Positions 9,943-21,870 of a DNA stretch of 64,000 bases are shown here, in pieces. The notes under the pieces were generated by a model. The model searched no databases and was not told the DNA's origin. It saw only the letters and a list, made by a program, of their open reading frames with translations. Position 1 is the first letter of the stretch. Each line of letters opens with the position of its first letter. The stretch is from Hexactinellida sp. DTS-2022 (taxonomy: Eukaryota; Porifera; Hexactinellida), in NCBI GenBank assembly GCA_028753945.1, contig JAPNXP010000001.1, forward strand, positions 5,136,501 through 5,200,500. The letters are read 5' to 3'. Both the position numbers and the translations under genes were made by a program.

Positions 9943-12516
9943 CTAGGCGACATGGGGGGCCTCAAGCGCAGGAGCCACACCCCCGATCAGTCCGTGCGCG
10001 GTGTTGAAGAGATTGATGGGGTTAGTTCCGTCCGTAATGAGGGTGGACTTCAGTCCGAGGGACTGCAGCAGCTTCACCTGCATCTCCGGGCCCGCAACGG
10101 CGATTGCCCTAATTGTGTCGGACCCTATCGCGCCTACCATGTTCTTAAACTTGTCAATGTCAATCGTAGCCATCTCGCGGGCCTTGTTGACCTCCAGCAG
10201 GTTCTGCTCTCCGAGGTACTTGGTCTCGGCCTCGCGTGCCTGAGTGAGTCTGTTCAGCTCAGACTCGGCCTCTATCTTGGTGGCCTGCGCCTTCAGTCTG
10301 GCCTGCTCCACGGAGGCCTCTCCCTCTATGCGCGAGGACTCGGCGCGGGACTGCGCTTCCGCCTTGGCCTGCCCGGTGGACTCCACGGCCGCGCTCTGCG
10401 CCTGCAGCTCCAGCAGTTCTCGGCGAGACTTCTCGGCCTCCGACTCGTCCGTGATCTTCTGTCGCTCCAGCCGGCCCCGGGCCTCCTGCTCCACGCGCTC
10501 CGCCTCGTGCTTAGCGGAGGCCTCCTGGGAGTTGGTGGTAATCTCGATGGCGAGCTGTACCGACTTCTGCAGCGAGTCCCTGGTGCGCTGGTCCACCGGC
10601 TCCACCGACTGAATGTCGATGGAGGTGATGACGAGCTGATTCTGCGGGAAGGTGAAGCGGTCCCGCACTTTCATGTTAGCGTCCAGCCCGAACACGGAGG
10701 AGCGAATGATCTTAGCGGAGTTCTTGTGGAAGTCGTCGAACTGCACCCCGGCGACCGCTCCTCGTATGCGGGAGGCGATGGCCTTGCAGGCGTCCCCCAC
10801 GAAGTCTGGGACGGAGAAGAGCTTAGCGGATTCCACCGGGTCCTCCTTGTTCTCCACCTCGAACCTCCAGTTATAAGCCAGCTGCAGCTGCAGACGGGCG
10901 TGGTCCGCGGTCTCTATCACTATGATGTCCGTGCAGAAGTCGGGCCCCAGCAACAGGCAGAGGGACTTTATCACGTTGGGCTTCTTGGGCTTCCCACCCG
11001 AGAGCGACAGCTGTGTGAACTGCTCGTCAGGCCCCAGCATAACCAGGTCGGGCCCGAACACCACGCGAGCCCGCTTCTCCTTGTAGTCGTATATCTGGAC
11101 ACAGGCGTTGTGTGGCACGCGGTACGTGACCACCTTGGTCTTGTCGCGCTTGGTAACTGGCGTGGTTGGCTTGTCGCCTCGGTTGGCCAGAGGGTCACGA
11201 TGCTCGGTCAGGAGCCCCTCCACCCCTGGGGGCAGCTCCTTGGCCCACATCTCCTCGTCCTGGTTCATCATATAGGTCTGCCCGCACACGGCGCGCACCT
11301 TGCCCGTCTTTATGTTTCGAATGTAGATTCCCTCGTTCTCGTCCAGCGGGATGGCCTTGCGTCTGGACACCACTTCTACCTCAACACAGGGCACGTACTC
11401 GGCGGGGCCTCGGATCATCCAGCGGTCCCCGGGCCGCCTCTGCTCCTCCACCTCCGTGTCCCGGAAGACCTCCAGCGCCCGCAGGATCAGCCCCTCGTCC
11501 TCCCCAAGGATGTACATGTTCTGGATGCCCTTCTCCAGCCTCTCGCCCGGCTCCAGGAAGAAGGACCGCTCCCCCTTAACCAGCTTGCGCTGTCCCAGCT
11601 GCGGCTTCCCATTCTCCCCGACAGGGTCCAGTATAACGCAATAGTGCCTGCTGGTCAGGGTAGTGATGTCTACAACTCCAACGACCTCCTCGTACACGCC
11701 CGGGATGTGCGCCTCTGTGTCCTCCATGCGTATCAGCCACTCCTCCCCGTTTTTGCGTTTCACCTTACTGTCGTCCTGAAAGGTGCGAGTGGCTCGCATG
11801 TGCAGGGCCACTTTCTCGGTCAGGACGTACGCGTTCACTTTTTCCACCACCTCTTCGTTAGCCACGGGCAGGTATGCGCCGATCTTCTTCACGAGCCACT
11901 CCTCCCCCGTCACGCGGTACTTTCCCCCTCTGTCATCCGTCTCCCTGCGCGCGCGCAGCTTCAGTGCCTGGTTGGGCATGATTACCTCGGCACGAATGGT
12001 TTCCTCGATCTCCACCTCCTTCTTAGGGATGTAGGTTCCCGGACCTTCGAACAGCCACTCGTCCCCGGCGATCCTCTTCACGCCCTGTTCCTCGTCCGTG
12101 AAGTCTAGTATGGCACGGAGGCGCAGCGCAGTATTGGCCTGTACCACCCTCAACAGGGTCACTCCCAGTTTCAACACCTCACCGTGGTACAGAGGGAAGG
12201 GGTCCTGTGTCAGACGCACCTCCGAATCGGCGTGAAACAGCTTTATTTCCCCGCTCTTGTCAGTCACAGTGCAGCCATTCTCGTCTCGCACCACCGGGTT
12301 CTCCACGATGCAATAGTGCCTGGGGGGTACCATTACCATCTTCTCCGGGCCCAGGATTACCTTCTCGTTGTCTTGTCGGACGTAGGTGAGAGGGCCTGTG
12401 ATTACCCGCGTGACGTTAGTGTTGTAGTCCAGAACATGCAGATAGAAGTTAGGGGGAATACGGAAGATACTCTCCCCATCTGTGTCTGCGCGGCGAGGCG
12501 GAGCTCGGGAACTCAT
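9943..12516 (-). CDS. MVP: Major vault protein
   Basis: 857 residues, slightly shorter than vertebrate MVP (about 890). MVP is the structural shell of the cytoplasmic vault ribonucleoprotein; 78 copies form the barrel. The N-terminal half (to about residue 470) carries tandem vault repeats, marked by [45 protein letters not shown] and [12 protein letters not shown]. The shoulder (about 490-640) has [45 protein letters not shown] and [19 protein letters not shown]. The cap helix (about 640-800) is a long Ala/Glu/Arg-rich coiled coil starting [20 protein letters not shown]. The cap ends [20 protein letters not shown] then [12 protein letters not shown]. It lacks the extended tail of vertebrate MVP. 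Start MSSRAPPRR precedes the conserved [16 protein letters not shown]. Single uninterrupted GC-rich exon. Confidence 0.98.
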   Translation of the reverse strand: MSSRAPPRRADTDGESIFRIPPNFYLHVLDYNTNVTRVITGPLTYVRQDNEKVILGPEKMVMVPPRHYCIVENPVVRDENGCTVTDKSGEIKLFHADSEVRLTQDPFPLYHGEVLKLGVTLLRVVQANTALRLRAILDFTDEEQGVKRIAGDEWLFEGPGTYIPKKEVEIEETIRAEVIMPNQALKLRARRETDDRGGKYRVTGEEWLVKKIGAYLPVANEEVVEKVNAYVLTEKVALHMRATRTFQDDSKVKRKNGEEWLIRMEDTEAHIPGVYEEVVGVVDITTLTSRHYCVILDPVGENGKPQLGQRKLVKGERSFFLEPGERLEKGIQNMYILGEDEGLILRALEVFRDTEVEEQRRPGDRWMIRGPAEYVPCVEVEVVSRRKAIPLDENEGIYIRNIKTGKVRAVCGQTYMMNQDEEMWAKELPPGVEGLLTEHRDPLANRGDKPTTPVTKRDKTKVVTYRVPHNACVQIYDYKEKRARVVFGPDLVMLGPDEQFTQLSLSGGKPKKPNVIKSLCLLLGPDFCTDIIVIETADHARLQLQLAYNWRFEVENKEDPVESAKLFSVPDFVGDACKAIASRIRGAVAGVQFDDFHKNSAKIIRSSVFGLDANMKVRDRFTFPQNQLVITSIDIQSVEPVDQRTRDSLQKSVQLAIEITTNSQEASAKHEAERVEQEARGRLERQKITDESEAEKSRRELLELQAQSAAVESTGQAKAEAQSRAESSRIEGEASVEQARLKAQATKIEAESELNRLTQAREAETKYLGEQNLLEVNKAREMATIDIDKFKNMVGAIGSDTIRAIAVAGPEMQVKLLQSLGLKSTLITDGTNPINLFNTAHGLIGGVAPALEAPHVA

Positions 12517-14113
12517 GTTCTAGTCAAGTTATCTGAAATAAATTATATAAAAATAGCAGTATCGCACTAAATACTAACTAGCGATTTACACATATCGCAG
12601 CGAACTAGTCTGTCTTCCTATAACGTAATGTATAAAATAAATGTATCATGTGGCTCTACACTATTTATTGAACCTGTTAGGATTCCTAGGAAGAAATACT
12701 AGCTAAAGATTGAATAATATACCTTTTGAAGAAATAGGTTGATGGGAGAAACAAATGAAAGTAATTTGAAATAGAAATAAGATCGGACTATTCACTCTAC
12801 TATAAATACATTGCTGGAAGAAGAAGAACCTAAATTTAGGTTCAAATACCAAGTATCAAATTGCTAGGAATATTCTAGTTCATTGCATGTCATAGAATAT
12901 TTAATTACAGCTAATTTTATAATAATGATGTTATGTGAATTTAAATGAACTCACCTCAAATATAGAATTACTTATTAGATCCACAGTCTTAGATCTATTG
13001 AGAAAGTTTTCAGGCATTGTTCCATGACCATGGCCCAACAATAACAATGATTGAGTAGTCAAATTGTCAAATAGTCGATTTTACAAAATCAACTTCCAAA
13101 ATGTCGATTTTGTAAAATCAACATACAAACTTCAGTTTAATTTGTAAATAGTAGTTGATTTTATAAAATAGACATTTTTAATTAGTTGATTTTGTAAAAT
13201 CGACATTCTGAAATGTCGATTTTACAAAATCAACTAATAAAAAATGTTGATTTAAAAAAATATTGATTTTGTAAAATCATTCTGGGATATTTTTTCATTC
13301 TAGTAAATTTTTTAATTTTGGTAAAAAAATTCTTCAACAAGTAGGTATACTTGGATGAAGCGAATTCTGAACAAAATGCAATAAAACTAAGGCTTATCCG
13401 AATAATATAATATAGGCTTATATAGCCAAAGTCGAAGACTTGTTTTAGTTCCGTTGATTCAAGTTGATTTTGTAAAATCGACATGTTGATTTTGTAAAAT
13501 CAACATTTGACAAAATCGACATAAAATATATAGTATAATTTCAAGTATTATATATGTTAAAATTTCCTTAAAATGTACCAAAAATTCAAAATTGTCCTCG
13601 TAGAACATTTTTAGGCATTCTTGCTACCGGCCGCACTAAAGAAGCAATCCGGCCGCATGCTGCCTAAAAAGGCTCGTTTGCAAACCCCTGCACTACAGAT
13701 ATATAGTATTTATGGAGTATTCTTGTCACACCGTAGATGATCCGCCGCCGTAACGTCTCCAGGGACCGGACCATCCATGGCAGCCTATATGGTCCCTTTT
13801 TTAATGTGTGCTAAAGTGCTAGTACGTGCTGTTATACTCGTAATTTTGAAAATTCATTAAAAATTCTACAGAATTACTCAAATTAGCGCGCGGAGTATAA
13901 ATATAATTTTCACAATTTAGAAAAGCTGTAGGAAGCTCAAGAAAAGCGGTGTGCCAATCGGCAATAATACTAATATTGTTTGGGGTCGTTAAAAGTTACG
14001 TAACACTTCCAGGGTGACAGAGTGAGACGAAGCGGGGTTTATCACTGCATTACGCGTAAACCCCGCTTACGTAACGTATCATTGTTATGTTACGCTTACG
14101 TACGTATCATGTT
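12517..14113. other. Intergenic DNA with GTCGATTTTGTAAAATC repeats
   Basis: 12517-13072 shows nothing recognisable apart from the likely MVP promoter/5' UTR. 13073-13520 contains at least eight degenerate, self-complementary copies of (A/G)TCGATTTTGTAAAATC(A/G)AC in both orientations, interrupted by about 150 bp of unrelated sequence. Near 13692 a terminus-like TTTGCAAACCCCTG resembles a hAT end, but no partner was found. 13740-13800 shares the word GACCGGACCATCCA with the hairpin near 47900. Confidence 0.5.
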
Positions 14114-14121
14114 ATGCTCGT

Positions 14122-14315
14122 CAAGGGCGCCCGCAGGCATACGCACTATACGCACGTGCGTATAGTAAATTTTATCTGTTAATTAATTTTAACACTCTTT
14201 TGTGCTAAGATTTTTAAAAATTAGTCATAAGACTCATGAGTTCGGAAATTGGATACAGAAACTGTCTGAAAAAAATATTGTGCGTACATCATCTTTTAAC
14301 CTGCGGGCGCCCCTG
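14122..14315. mobile_element. hAT-type MITE
   Basis: CAAGGGCGCCCGCAGG and its counterpart CCTGCGGGCGCCCCTG are inverted termini inside an exact 8-bp duplication ATGCTCGT (14114-14121 and 14316-14323). Length 194 bp, non-coding. Confidence 0.9.
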
Positions 14316-14323
14316 ATGCTCGT

Positions 14324-15030
14324 TAGCTTATTTGCTCTATTGTGTGTAAAACAAGGCTATTTTGTTAATTTAATTAATTAATACTATGTAGTGTGTAGGA
14401 TAAAATGACGTTAGGTAACTTTGATACAGGGTGGGGTGGGGTGGGGGAGATATTTAGTGAGCCTGACATGAAGGGGGGACAGGGGTGTCTAATTTTTGCG
14501 TCACGTAACATTTGAACGGCTCCTTTCTGTAAAAGCTGGTCGGCTATGCATAGTCTTTAGTATTGGACTTCACAATGATTTGTCGGTTTGTTCATAATTA
14601 GTTGAGAGCTACAGAGCTACAGAGTACAGAATTGAAAATATTAGTAGGTAGGTGGGGAGTCAGTATTCGGTGAAAGGGTTTCAACCTTGGTATTATACGC
14701 GACTTTAAAATAGTTATCACAGCTAAGCTGTTAAGCCCTTTCAAGGGGACTTGACCTATCATTCATGTGGCTCCGGTATAAACGTAGAGTCACCATTTCT
14801 AGTTAATTAATGGGAAAACATCCATTAGTTTGTGGAAACCTAAAATAAAAGAGAAAGACTTGGTTGTGGAAAGAAATGCCGTGTTGTTGTTTAATTTTTT
14901 AGTAAATTAATTAATTAACAGACATGTTAATAATATAATATTCATTTTGGTATAGAGATTGAAGATAGTAGACCTAGTGAAATATCTCACAAATATGATC
15001 AATAATATGATATGATATGATATGATATGA
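14324..15030. other. Intergenic DNA
   Basis: No gene is supported. A short (ATATG)n run (about 15003-15030) directly precedes Helitron-like copy C. Confidence 0.5.
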
Positions 15031-15486
15031 TATCTATATTATTAGATCTCGATTGTTGTGTTTGTTTGTTTGTCCGGGTTGCATTAAAGTGATGGGGGAA
15101 TAGAAACCGCATGTATAATTGAGATAGAGACTAACTTCCAAATGTTATAATAGGTAAACAAGTATGCTGATCACGAATTTCGCATTTACAAATTTCTAAT
15201 ATGAATATTGGTTGTTGTTGTTTACACAAAATGGGTAAACAAATTAATGAAAATTCAAAATCAACCTAGAAGTTAGCTTTCAACGGGTATTATAGGTAAA
15301 CAAGTATGCTGAACACGAATTTCGCATTTACAATTTTATAATATGTAAAACAAGTTAAAACTATAGAAATATTAGAAATGGATTTTCCATAGCAGCAAGG
15401 GTAAGGAGTAAGGCCGCACAGCGGCCGTTAACTTGAGGTGCGTAGCACCGATCCGTCGCAAAGCGACCGAGACCGAAGGGCTCGTA
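15031..15486 (+). mobile_element. Helitron-like non-autonomous element, copy C
   Basis: It starts TATCTATATTATTAGATCTC and ends with the hairpin module (about 15408-15486) on GAAGGGCTCGTA, closely matching copy B but shorter. It has the same internal words (GATGGGGGAATAGAAACCGC, TAGGTAAACAAGTATGCTGA). Confidence 0.45.
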
Positions 15487-15595
15487 TAATATATTATGTT
15501 AGATTCTTTTTGACAAATTATTTCCCAAAAGAACGATATCAGTCTCACACGCCTAATTTCCTTTAAGTAGTAGGGGAGAGATCCTAACTTTCGAG

Positions 15596-16231
15596 CAGGG
15601 GCGCCGAGAGGTTTTGCGGGCCCCAGGGCAAACAATAATGATGGGCCTGTCACGAAAAATTGTTTCGAGGGGACCAAATTTTTCATGAAATATGGTCCTT
15701 CTGTGGAAAATTGGTCTCTCTGAGGTTTGTGTTTATTTAGTTTCCGTATTTTCTAGATAGTAGCCTAGGCGATTTTTCGCCATAATGGGACCCAAAACTT
15801 TATGAATAAGCCTGTCACTAGAAAATTGTTGCCCCGAAAATTGATCCTGGACCAAAATTGCATGGAAAATTGGTCCTAGAACCATTTTCCATGGAATATT
15901 GCCCCCCAGGACCAATTTTTCCCGAAAAAATGGTCCGGGTATCAATATTCCATGGAAAATGGTCCAAAGGACCAATTTTTCATTGATAGGCCCCTCTGGA
16001 ACCTTTCCCAAACCCAAATGTTCATTTTACACGATTTCCTTATCTCTTTATAATTAAAGTTTCAGTTAACTATATTTCATTCAATTATATTATCTGAAAG
16101 CAGCATTTGGCGGTAACATTATACTTACATTCTTAAACTAATAACTTTGTTTAGGAATTTTCACGGCCCCCCCTAGACCCACGGGCCCTGGGGCAACTGT
16201 CCCCCCTGCCCCCTACCTCTTGGCGGCCCTG
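15596..16231. mobile_element. hAT-type non-autonomous element
   Basis: CAGGGGCGCCGAGAGG at 15596 and CCTCTTGGCGGCCCTG ending at 16231 are inverted termini. The exact 8-bp duplication CTTTCGAG flanks them (15588-15595 and 16232-16239). The interior repeats TGGAAAATTGGTCC-type words in both orientations. Confidence 0.9.
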
Positions 16232-16474
16232 CTTTCGAGGATCAACCCCTAAGCTATAATATACGTAATATCACATACATAGGCGTCGATATTTTTGGTA
16301 TCCTTTCAAAATCTGGGGGGGCAAAAAAGTTTATTTCTATACCTCATTATTAATAATATCTCATTATTAATATTCATTACACAATTAACAATAAATTAAC
16401 AATTTGTTTTTGTAACACCTTGCGAATGAATCTGTATAATGAATTGTCGCATTCATTGTAAAAAAAAAACAATC

Positions 16475-18940
16475 CAGGGCAGTGCGAGCCTATTGATACC
16501 TGCCCAGGTCAAACTTAACTAGAGTAAGCTAGACTAGAAAGACTACCCATTGGCAAAAAAATTCTATTACAGTTGAAACTGGGTTTTTTTGCCCCCCTAA
16601 ATGCATGGAAAAAGAGGCAAAAAAATCCGATACGCAAAAAACCCGTATTTAACAATATACAGTTCTATGAGGTTATGAAGAAACAAGGAGAAGCAAGGAG
16701 GCAAAAAACCCCGATTTCGACTGTATTAACTTCTTACGTTTTCGTACTCCACGTTTCCATCTATTTAAAAATGCAATGAATTGTCGCAGTTGTCTAGTTA
16801 CCAGTGGTTATTATTACTAAAAAAAGAATATTGTGAGAGTGTATAACAGTTTTCAATATATTTCATGAATAAATTCGCAATACTCGTTGATGTGAAAGAG
16901 GAGTATATCCTAGAATACCCAAATAATTAAATTGTGTTGGTATTCAATGTATTCTGAAATATCTTATTGGCACTTCTAACCAATCCATGGTGCACTTTTC
17001 CAATTGGGTACTCTCTCCTTATTTTCGTACTCTACGACTAGTCTAAACTTTAAAACTACGAGCCCTTCGGTCTCGGTCGCTTCGCGACGGATCACTCTCT
17101 CACAAAAGTCGCTTCGCGACTTTTGTTCGTTCGTGTTAGGCACTACGCAATACAATTAACGGCCGCTTCGCGGCCTTTCCCTCCCCAAAAGCAATAATAT
17201 TAATGATGAATTCACCTGTGCCGTGCCTAAAATTCATTTTTGGTTTTGATTAGTATCTGTAATTTGTTTTGGGAAATTATGTTTGTAAGTTATTCTCATT
17301 GCTCATTAGTTAATAATTATTAGTTAATTAATAGCTCAACAATTCTTAAGGGTAGCTCGTTCAGCTATATTAAAACGTTTGCTTTGTTAGCTCAAATAAA
17401 TAGAGACATGTGTTGGTAAATTATACGCAATTAATTAATTTCAGTAAATTGCAAAGTAATTTACCAACTCTGGATTTAATCTCTGCATAATAATGGTTTA
17501 AAGATGAGAATAATACCGCTTCGCGGTCTTATTCTCACCATTAAACCATTATTATGCAGAGGTACATTCAGGGTTGCAAACTATTTGATTTAATAGTAAT
17601 AAACATTTATACATCCCTCCATAAACTATATATATTTTGCAGGAGCTGGGTTAGTGAATTATTTAATTTAATTGATAGGAATAATTAACATAATAAATCT
17701 CATCGTTAAGCAGAACCAAAATCTTAGATTACTTAATTAACTTAATTCATTTCTAGTAGAAATCCTAGGTTCCATTGATAGTCTTATTATACATAGAAGC
17801 CAATATAGGTGTAATAAATAAACAATGCATTAGAGACTCTAAGCGCATTCTTGTTAACAAAACAAATCAGATTGATAGTAATATTAAGCATACTTATGTC
17901 ATTGACGTAAGCTAAATACATCACGAATAGAAATAAACTGATGGAAGCCAAACTGGATTAATCAAGTATGCAATTTCGGAAATAATGTAGGTGAAGATTA
18001 AATCATAAACCTCAATATATGCAATGATGCAGCAATTGGAAGTTACATTTTTGTTATCACCTGGCTCAGAGTAAAAGCGAAAATTATAAAAATTTCTAGA
18101 GACATGCAATACATTCTGTTTTATAATGTGACAAAATTATTTGTCGATTGAAACAAAAGTGTAAGAGCTGTATCCAAATTAGCTCCCACGTGACGTCACA
18201 TTCCCATAAATTGGTATACGTGTGTCTCATTGTATGTTGTGTTATTATCGAAAATTGTGGGCGAATCGAATAAAAACTGAATGAATTATTCTCAAATATG
18301 TGCGTTTATGACGTCATAATCCCGTTATTTGCTTAGAAAACCAATAGATCGTTGTCAGCGTGTAAAATTACCCCTGCATGCCAATTTTTCAGCTTCTAAG
18401 GACTCTATTAATTCTGGACACACAAACACACAAGCACACACTTGCACTTTGCTATACCTGTGTTGGTACGATACACTATTTATGGTTGATTAGTGCAGGG
18501 ACTAATTAATTAACTGTGTCACAATCAGAAGTAAAATGGGAATTCGTGAACTGCTATCAGGTGTAGGAATTTAGTGTACGTCTAATGATTTGAATTTTCT
18601 ACAGATCGGAGCAAAATTGGGAAGCTAGTACAAAATATCTGTTTTTCGCAACTGTGACGTCATAATCCCGTTATTTTGATTAAAAAACCAATAGATCGTT
18701 GTCGCAGTACAAAATTACCCCTGTATACAAATTTTCAGCTTTCTGGGACTCGTAGTCTTTCCAATCAATTACGGACAAACATCCAAACAAACAAACACAT
18801 AACAATTCCGCTTTTAATATACAGATTATCTTATTAATTGTTTTGAAACTCAGCTAGTTAGTGCGAACCTGGTCAGAACTTGGTCTGGAAAATTCTGCCC
18901 AGGTTTGACCTGGTCAGTTTGTATTAGTGGCACGGCCCTG
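16475..18940. mobile_element. hAT-like element with 5-bp duplication
   Basis: CAGGGCAGTGCGAGCC at 16475 and the complement of CAGGGCCGTGCCACTAATAC ending at 18940 are related inverted termini. They are flanked by the 5-bp repeat CAATC (16470-16474, 18941-18945). Both arms then share CCAGGTCAAAC-type words. A related partial copy lies near 32548-32770. A 5-bp duplication would suit the hAT5-like group; tentative. Confidence 0.6.
17057..18825 (-). mobile_element. Helitron-like non-autonomous element, copy D
   Basis: The hairpin module comes first (about 17057-17185), including a perfect CAAAAGTCGCTTCGCGAC hairpin. The opposite end is the complement of TCTGTATATTAAAAGCGGAA. About 17490-17565 is a hairpin whose loop is CCGCTTCGCGG-like and whose arms read CATAATAATGGTTTAA. 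Copies E and F match it over most of its length, so this is a longer subfamily than A to C. No Rep/helicase is encoded. Confidence 0.45.
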
Positions 18941-19099
18941 CAATCAATCTATGAAACATCGAGATTTAATAAACGGGGGTGGGGGGGGCTGGGATATTCG
19001 GCCCCCCATTAATGACGCCTATGATCACATATAAGCACTTCAAGTATCTAGATACGATAAACAATATTTCATGCATTAGAAAATGTTGTAAAAATGAAA

Positions 19100-19290
19100 T
19101 ACAGTCAGGTGTGCTTAATCATTAATGTGAACATTTTTCGTTTGCTTAATATGAATGAACAAGCCCAATTGCCTCAATTTAACAACTTACATAAGGTTTG
19201 TATAAAATTAAGTTCGCTTATTATGAAATTTCTCCAATATTATCACAATCTTGCACTATTGAATGTTCATAATAATAGAACCTGACTGTA
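19100..19290. mobile_element. Tc1/mariner-like MITE (TACAGTCAGGT family)
   Basis: TACAGTCAGGTGTGC at 19100 and GAACCTGACTGTA ending at 19290 are the termini. It belongs to the family of 8734-8933. It lies about 70 bp downstream of the PIGG stop codon. Confidence 0.75.
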
Positions 19291-19359
19291 CACTTTAATT
19301 AATTAATTAATAACTAGCTAAATATACTATAAAATAGTTACACAACGGATATAATATGT

Positions 19360-21870
19360 CTATTTATTCCAATAAATTAGTAATATATTCTTGACTCTCA
19401 AAACACTAACAATACTAATAACAATAACTAAGTTAATAGAGTGACATACTTCGTATACGAACTTTGGCGCGAACACTGTCCACACAAATAGATGGTATCT
19501 GAATGTGTACATTGCCAAGAGATACGTGAGCAGTGTGTAGAGTCTGATAGCTAGGAGAAGCTGAACCTGAGACCAGATAGCCTCTGGCTTAAGGTGTGAT
19601 AAATGAAATGAGAGAGTTATAAAGAACATTGAAAACACAGACAGGTATGTCTGGATACTGGCCCGAGGCTCGTTGTGAGCGTCCATTCCTTTGAAACCGG
19701 CTCCGAGATCCACGCTGGCAAAGTGGTTAGAATTCCCACACGCGTAGTGTGTAGCGTAACACACCCAAATAGCGTATAACGTGAGGGAGTATCCCCTCTC
19801 GCTTCTTCGTAGGATGTAGGGGTATACTGTTGCATACGCTGTCAGTGTTGCTAACAGAATGAGACTGTAGTATGGCTTAGCTAGCATCAGAAATACCACC
19901 TGCAATCCAGTGAAAAGTCCTAAGAGAAGATTAAACTCCCGCGTGTAAGAGAGAACCAATATCAATGCTAAACAAAGTACAAGACAACTCTCCCACACGC
20001 CCTTAGAATACTGGAGCAACTCCCCTGTCATAGTCACCTCTCCAATGACCAGCTTGAAGTACAAGATGACAAGCAGAGATCCTATAAATAGCAGCTTGTT
20101 GTGTGTACTAGCTCTCCGTACCAGGAATGCATTATTCATAATACAGATAGCGAATAGCGAATAGGAATACAGAGACAGGTAGAACCAGTCATTCCCCTCC
20201 CTCTCCAGCCACTGACTCGCGTCTGCTAGGTAGGCCCAATTAATTCCAGTCTGCTTTAGTGCGATTAGCAGCTTAGAAGTTAAAACGAACAAAGCAAAGG
20301 ACAGCACTGCTGTGACACCTGTTAAGTTAGGCATTGAGCTAACGAGCAGCACGAAGTGCAAGGTGGCTAGCCAGTAGTACCACAGGTAGTGTTCTTCCTC
20401 CACACAGCTGCTGGAGAATAGGAGCAGAGGGTAGAGCAAGCTGCCCCACCCCAGGACCTGCTTCCAACACGTGGAGACACACAGGGATCGAAGGAATCTC
20501 TGGTAGTAACACTGCACATTTGTAAGCAGGTACAGCCATACAATGAACAGAGCAATAAGAAGAGGAGCGCAGATAGAGAACAAGATAATTGCTAGCAACA
20601 AAATACCATATCTTGCATGCAATTTATATGTTGGGAAGTCTCTGTATTCGAATGCGTATTTCAGTAATATGCATATTGTTAGTTCAAGGGAAATCCCGAG
20701 TATGAATAGTCCCGCGTAGAGATACACATGGTCGTACTCGCTTGTTGTAGAGAGAAGCGAACTCTGTATGGACCTAGCCTGTTCTACCAGCTGATTCAAA
20801 TCTGTGGCTACAGAATTAGTATTAGAACAGTTATATTTCTCTCTCAGCAGAGGTTTCAGGAGTCTACAGAGATGCGCTATGTTGTTACTCATTGCTAACA
20901 GCTGGTGCTGCTCACTCAGCTCACTCAGCATTCCTGGGATCACAACGCCTTTACTCTCTACCGGGGTCCGAACTCCCAGTAGCACAGCCAGTGTAGAGGT
21001 CATGTCTATCTGGAATATGACGTCCGGAGATACAGGTATGTTACTCTCAAAGGAAGAACTCATGAACAAGAGAGGAACCATAGTTTCATCTCGCGTAGCC
21101 CCCCCGTGACTTCCGGTAACGCTCATCCCATGGTCCCCTAACGCCAGCAGCAGACTCCGATCTCTCCTGAGCTCTACGAATATCCGACTAAGAATCTCGT
21201 CCATCTCTCTCAGCTTGTGGCCGATGAGCTCGCTCCTGCTGCCATAGGTGTGTCCGATGTGGTCTAGCCCCAGGTAGTGTAGGATCATAGCGTCCCAGTC
21301 CCTGCTAGCCAGCTCTCTGGGCAGATGCCGCGTCACGTTATTATCCACCTCAGTAAAGTCAGTTACGAAGAAAGATACAGTCCCCTCCTGTCTCAAGAAG
21401 CTATCCGGAAACAGCTTAATCCAGGTGTCGTCTCCGTAGAACACGATTCTCCAGCTGGCAGCTACGAGCCGCGACACGAGGCTGTCCTGCCGCAGGGCCG
21501 GGGAGCCTAACTGGGTTATCATGTCGAAGAAGGCGGGGACCGTACCGGTGGTGAGTGCCTTGATGCGCGGGAGTGTTACGGTAGGCGCATGCGCGTGCGC
21601 GGTGAAACACCGGGCTGAACCGTTGCGTAGCATTTCTCTAACGAAGCTCATCGGAGAGCTGGGGGATAGCACGAAGTCGTATCTGAGTGCGTCTATTATA
21701 ACGAGCACCAGTTTGTCGTATAGAGGCGGGGTAAGGGGAGTGTTGTTAGCTGAGGATTGCTGTTTGATATTAGATGTAGTGAGTGGGAAGTAGCCCAGGA
21801 AGAATAAAGATAACCCGATTGTACTGAATATGATGATAGCGAGTGTGTGTAGGAAGAGACCGTGTTTCAT
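19360..21870 (-). CDS. PIGG: GPI ethanolamine phosphate transferase 2 (PIG-G/GPI7-like)
   Basis: 836 residues in one exon. PIG-G adds ethanolamine phosphate to the second mannose of the GPI anchor in the ER membrane. A signal-anchor helix (about 7-29) is followed by a lumenal alkaline-phosphatase-fold domain. Its metal-binding and catalytic blocks are VLVIIDALRYDF (Asp60), HAPTVTLPRIKALTTG (nucleophile Thr about 97-99), LHYLGLDHIGHTYG (Asp203, His204, His207) and LALGDHGMS (Asp246, His247). FFVTDFTEVDNNVTRHL is the PIG-G-type block, distinct from PIG-O and PIG-N. From about residue 370 to the end there are many hydrophobic membrane helices. It is shorter than human PIGG (about 980), mainly in the membrane region. 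AATAAA overlaps the last codons and stop on the coding strand (19363-19368) and could serve as poly(A) signal. Confidence 0.93.
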   Translation of the reverse strand: MKHGLFLHTLAIIIFSTIGLSLFFLGYFPLTTSNIKQQSSANNTPLTPPLYDKLVLVIIDALRYDFVLSPSSPMSFVREMLRNGSARCFTAHAHAPTVTLPRIKALTTGTVPAFFDMITQLGSPALRQDSLVSRLVAASWRIVFYGDDTWIKLFPDSFLRQEGTVSFFVTDFTEVDNNVTRHLPRELASRDWDAMILHYLGLDHIGHTYGSRSELIGHKLREMDEILSRIFVELRRDRSLLLALGDHGMSVTGSHGGATRDETMVPLLFMSSSFESNIPVSPDVIFQIDMTSTLAVLLGVRTPVESKGVVIPGMLSELSEQHQLLAMSNNIAHLCRLLKPLLREKYNCSNTNSVATDLNQLVEQARSIQSSLLSTTSEYDHVYLYAGLFILGISLELTICILLKYAFEYRDFPTYKLHARYGILLLAIILFSICAPLLIALFIVWLYLLTNVQCYYQRFLRSLCVSTCWKQVLGWGSLLYPLLLFSSSCVEEEHYLWYYWLATLHFVLLVSSMPNLTGVTAVLSFALFVLTSKLLIALKQTGINWAYLADASQWLEREGNDWFYLSLYSYSLFAICIMNNAFLVRRASTHNKLLFIGSLLVILYFKLVIGEVTMTGELLQYSKGVWESCLVLCLALILVLSYTREFNLLLGLFTGLQVVFLMLAKPYYSLILLATLTAYATVYPYILRRSERGYSLTLYAIWVCYATHYACGNSNHFASVDLGAGFKGMDAHNEPRASIQTYLSVFSMFFITLSFHLSHLKPEAIWSQVQLLLAIRLYTLLTYLLAMYTFRYHLFVWTVFAPKFVYEVCHSINLVIVISIVSVLRVKNILLIYWNK

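Larger units (their letters stand above)
16278..19023. mobile_element. Outer hAT-type element of a triple nest
   Basis: CATAGGCGTCGATA at 16278 and GACGCCTATG ending at 19023 are inverted termini inside an exact 8-bp duplication ATCACATA (16270-16277 and 19024-19031). Inside lies a second element (16475-18940), and inside that a Helitron-like copy (17057-18825). Non-coding except for random short frames. Confidence 0.85.

Noticed and set aside
9952-12108. 718-codon open frame on the plus strand
   Set aside because: It is exactly antisense to the MVP gene. It reflects GC-rich codon use there, and the translation is Leu/Gly/Val/Arg-rich without domains.
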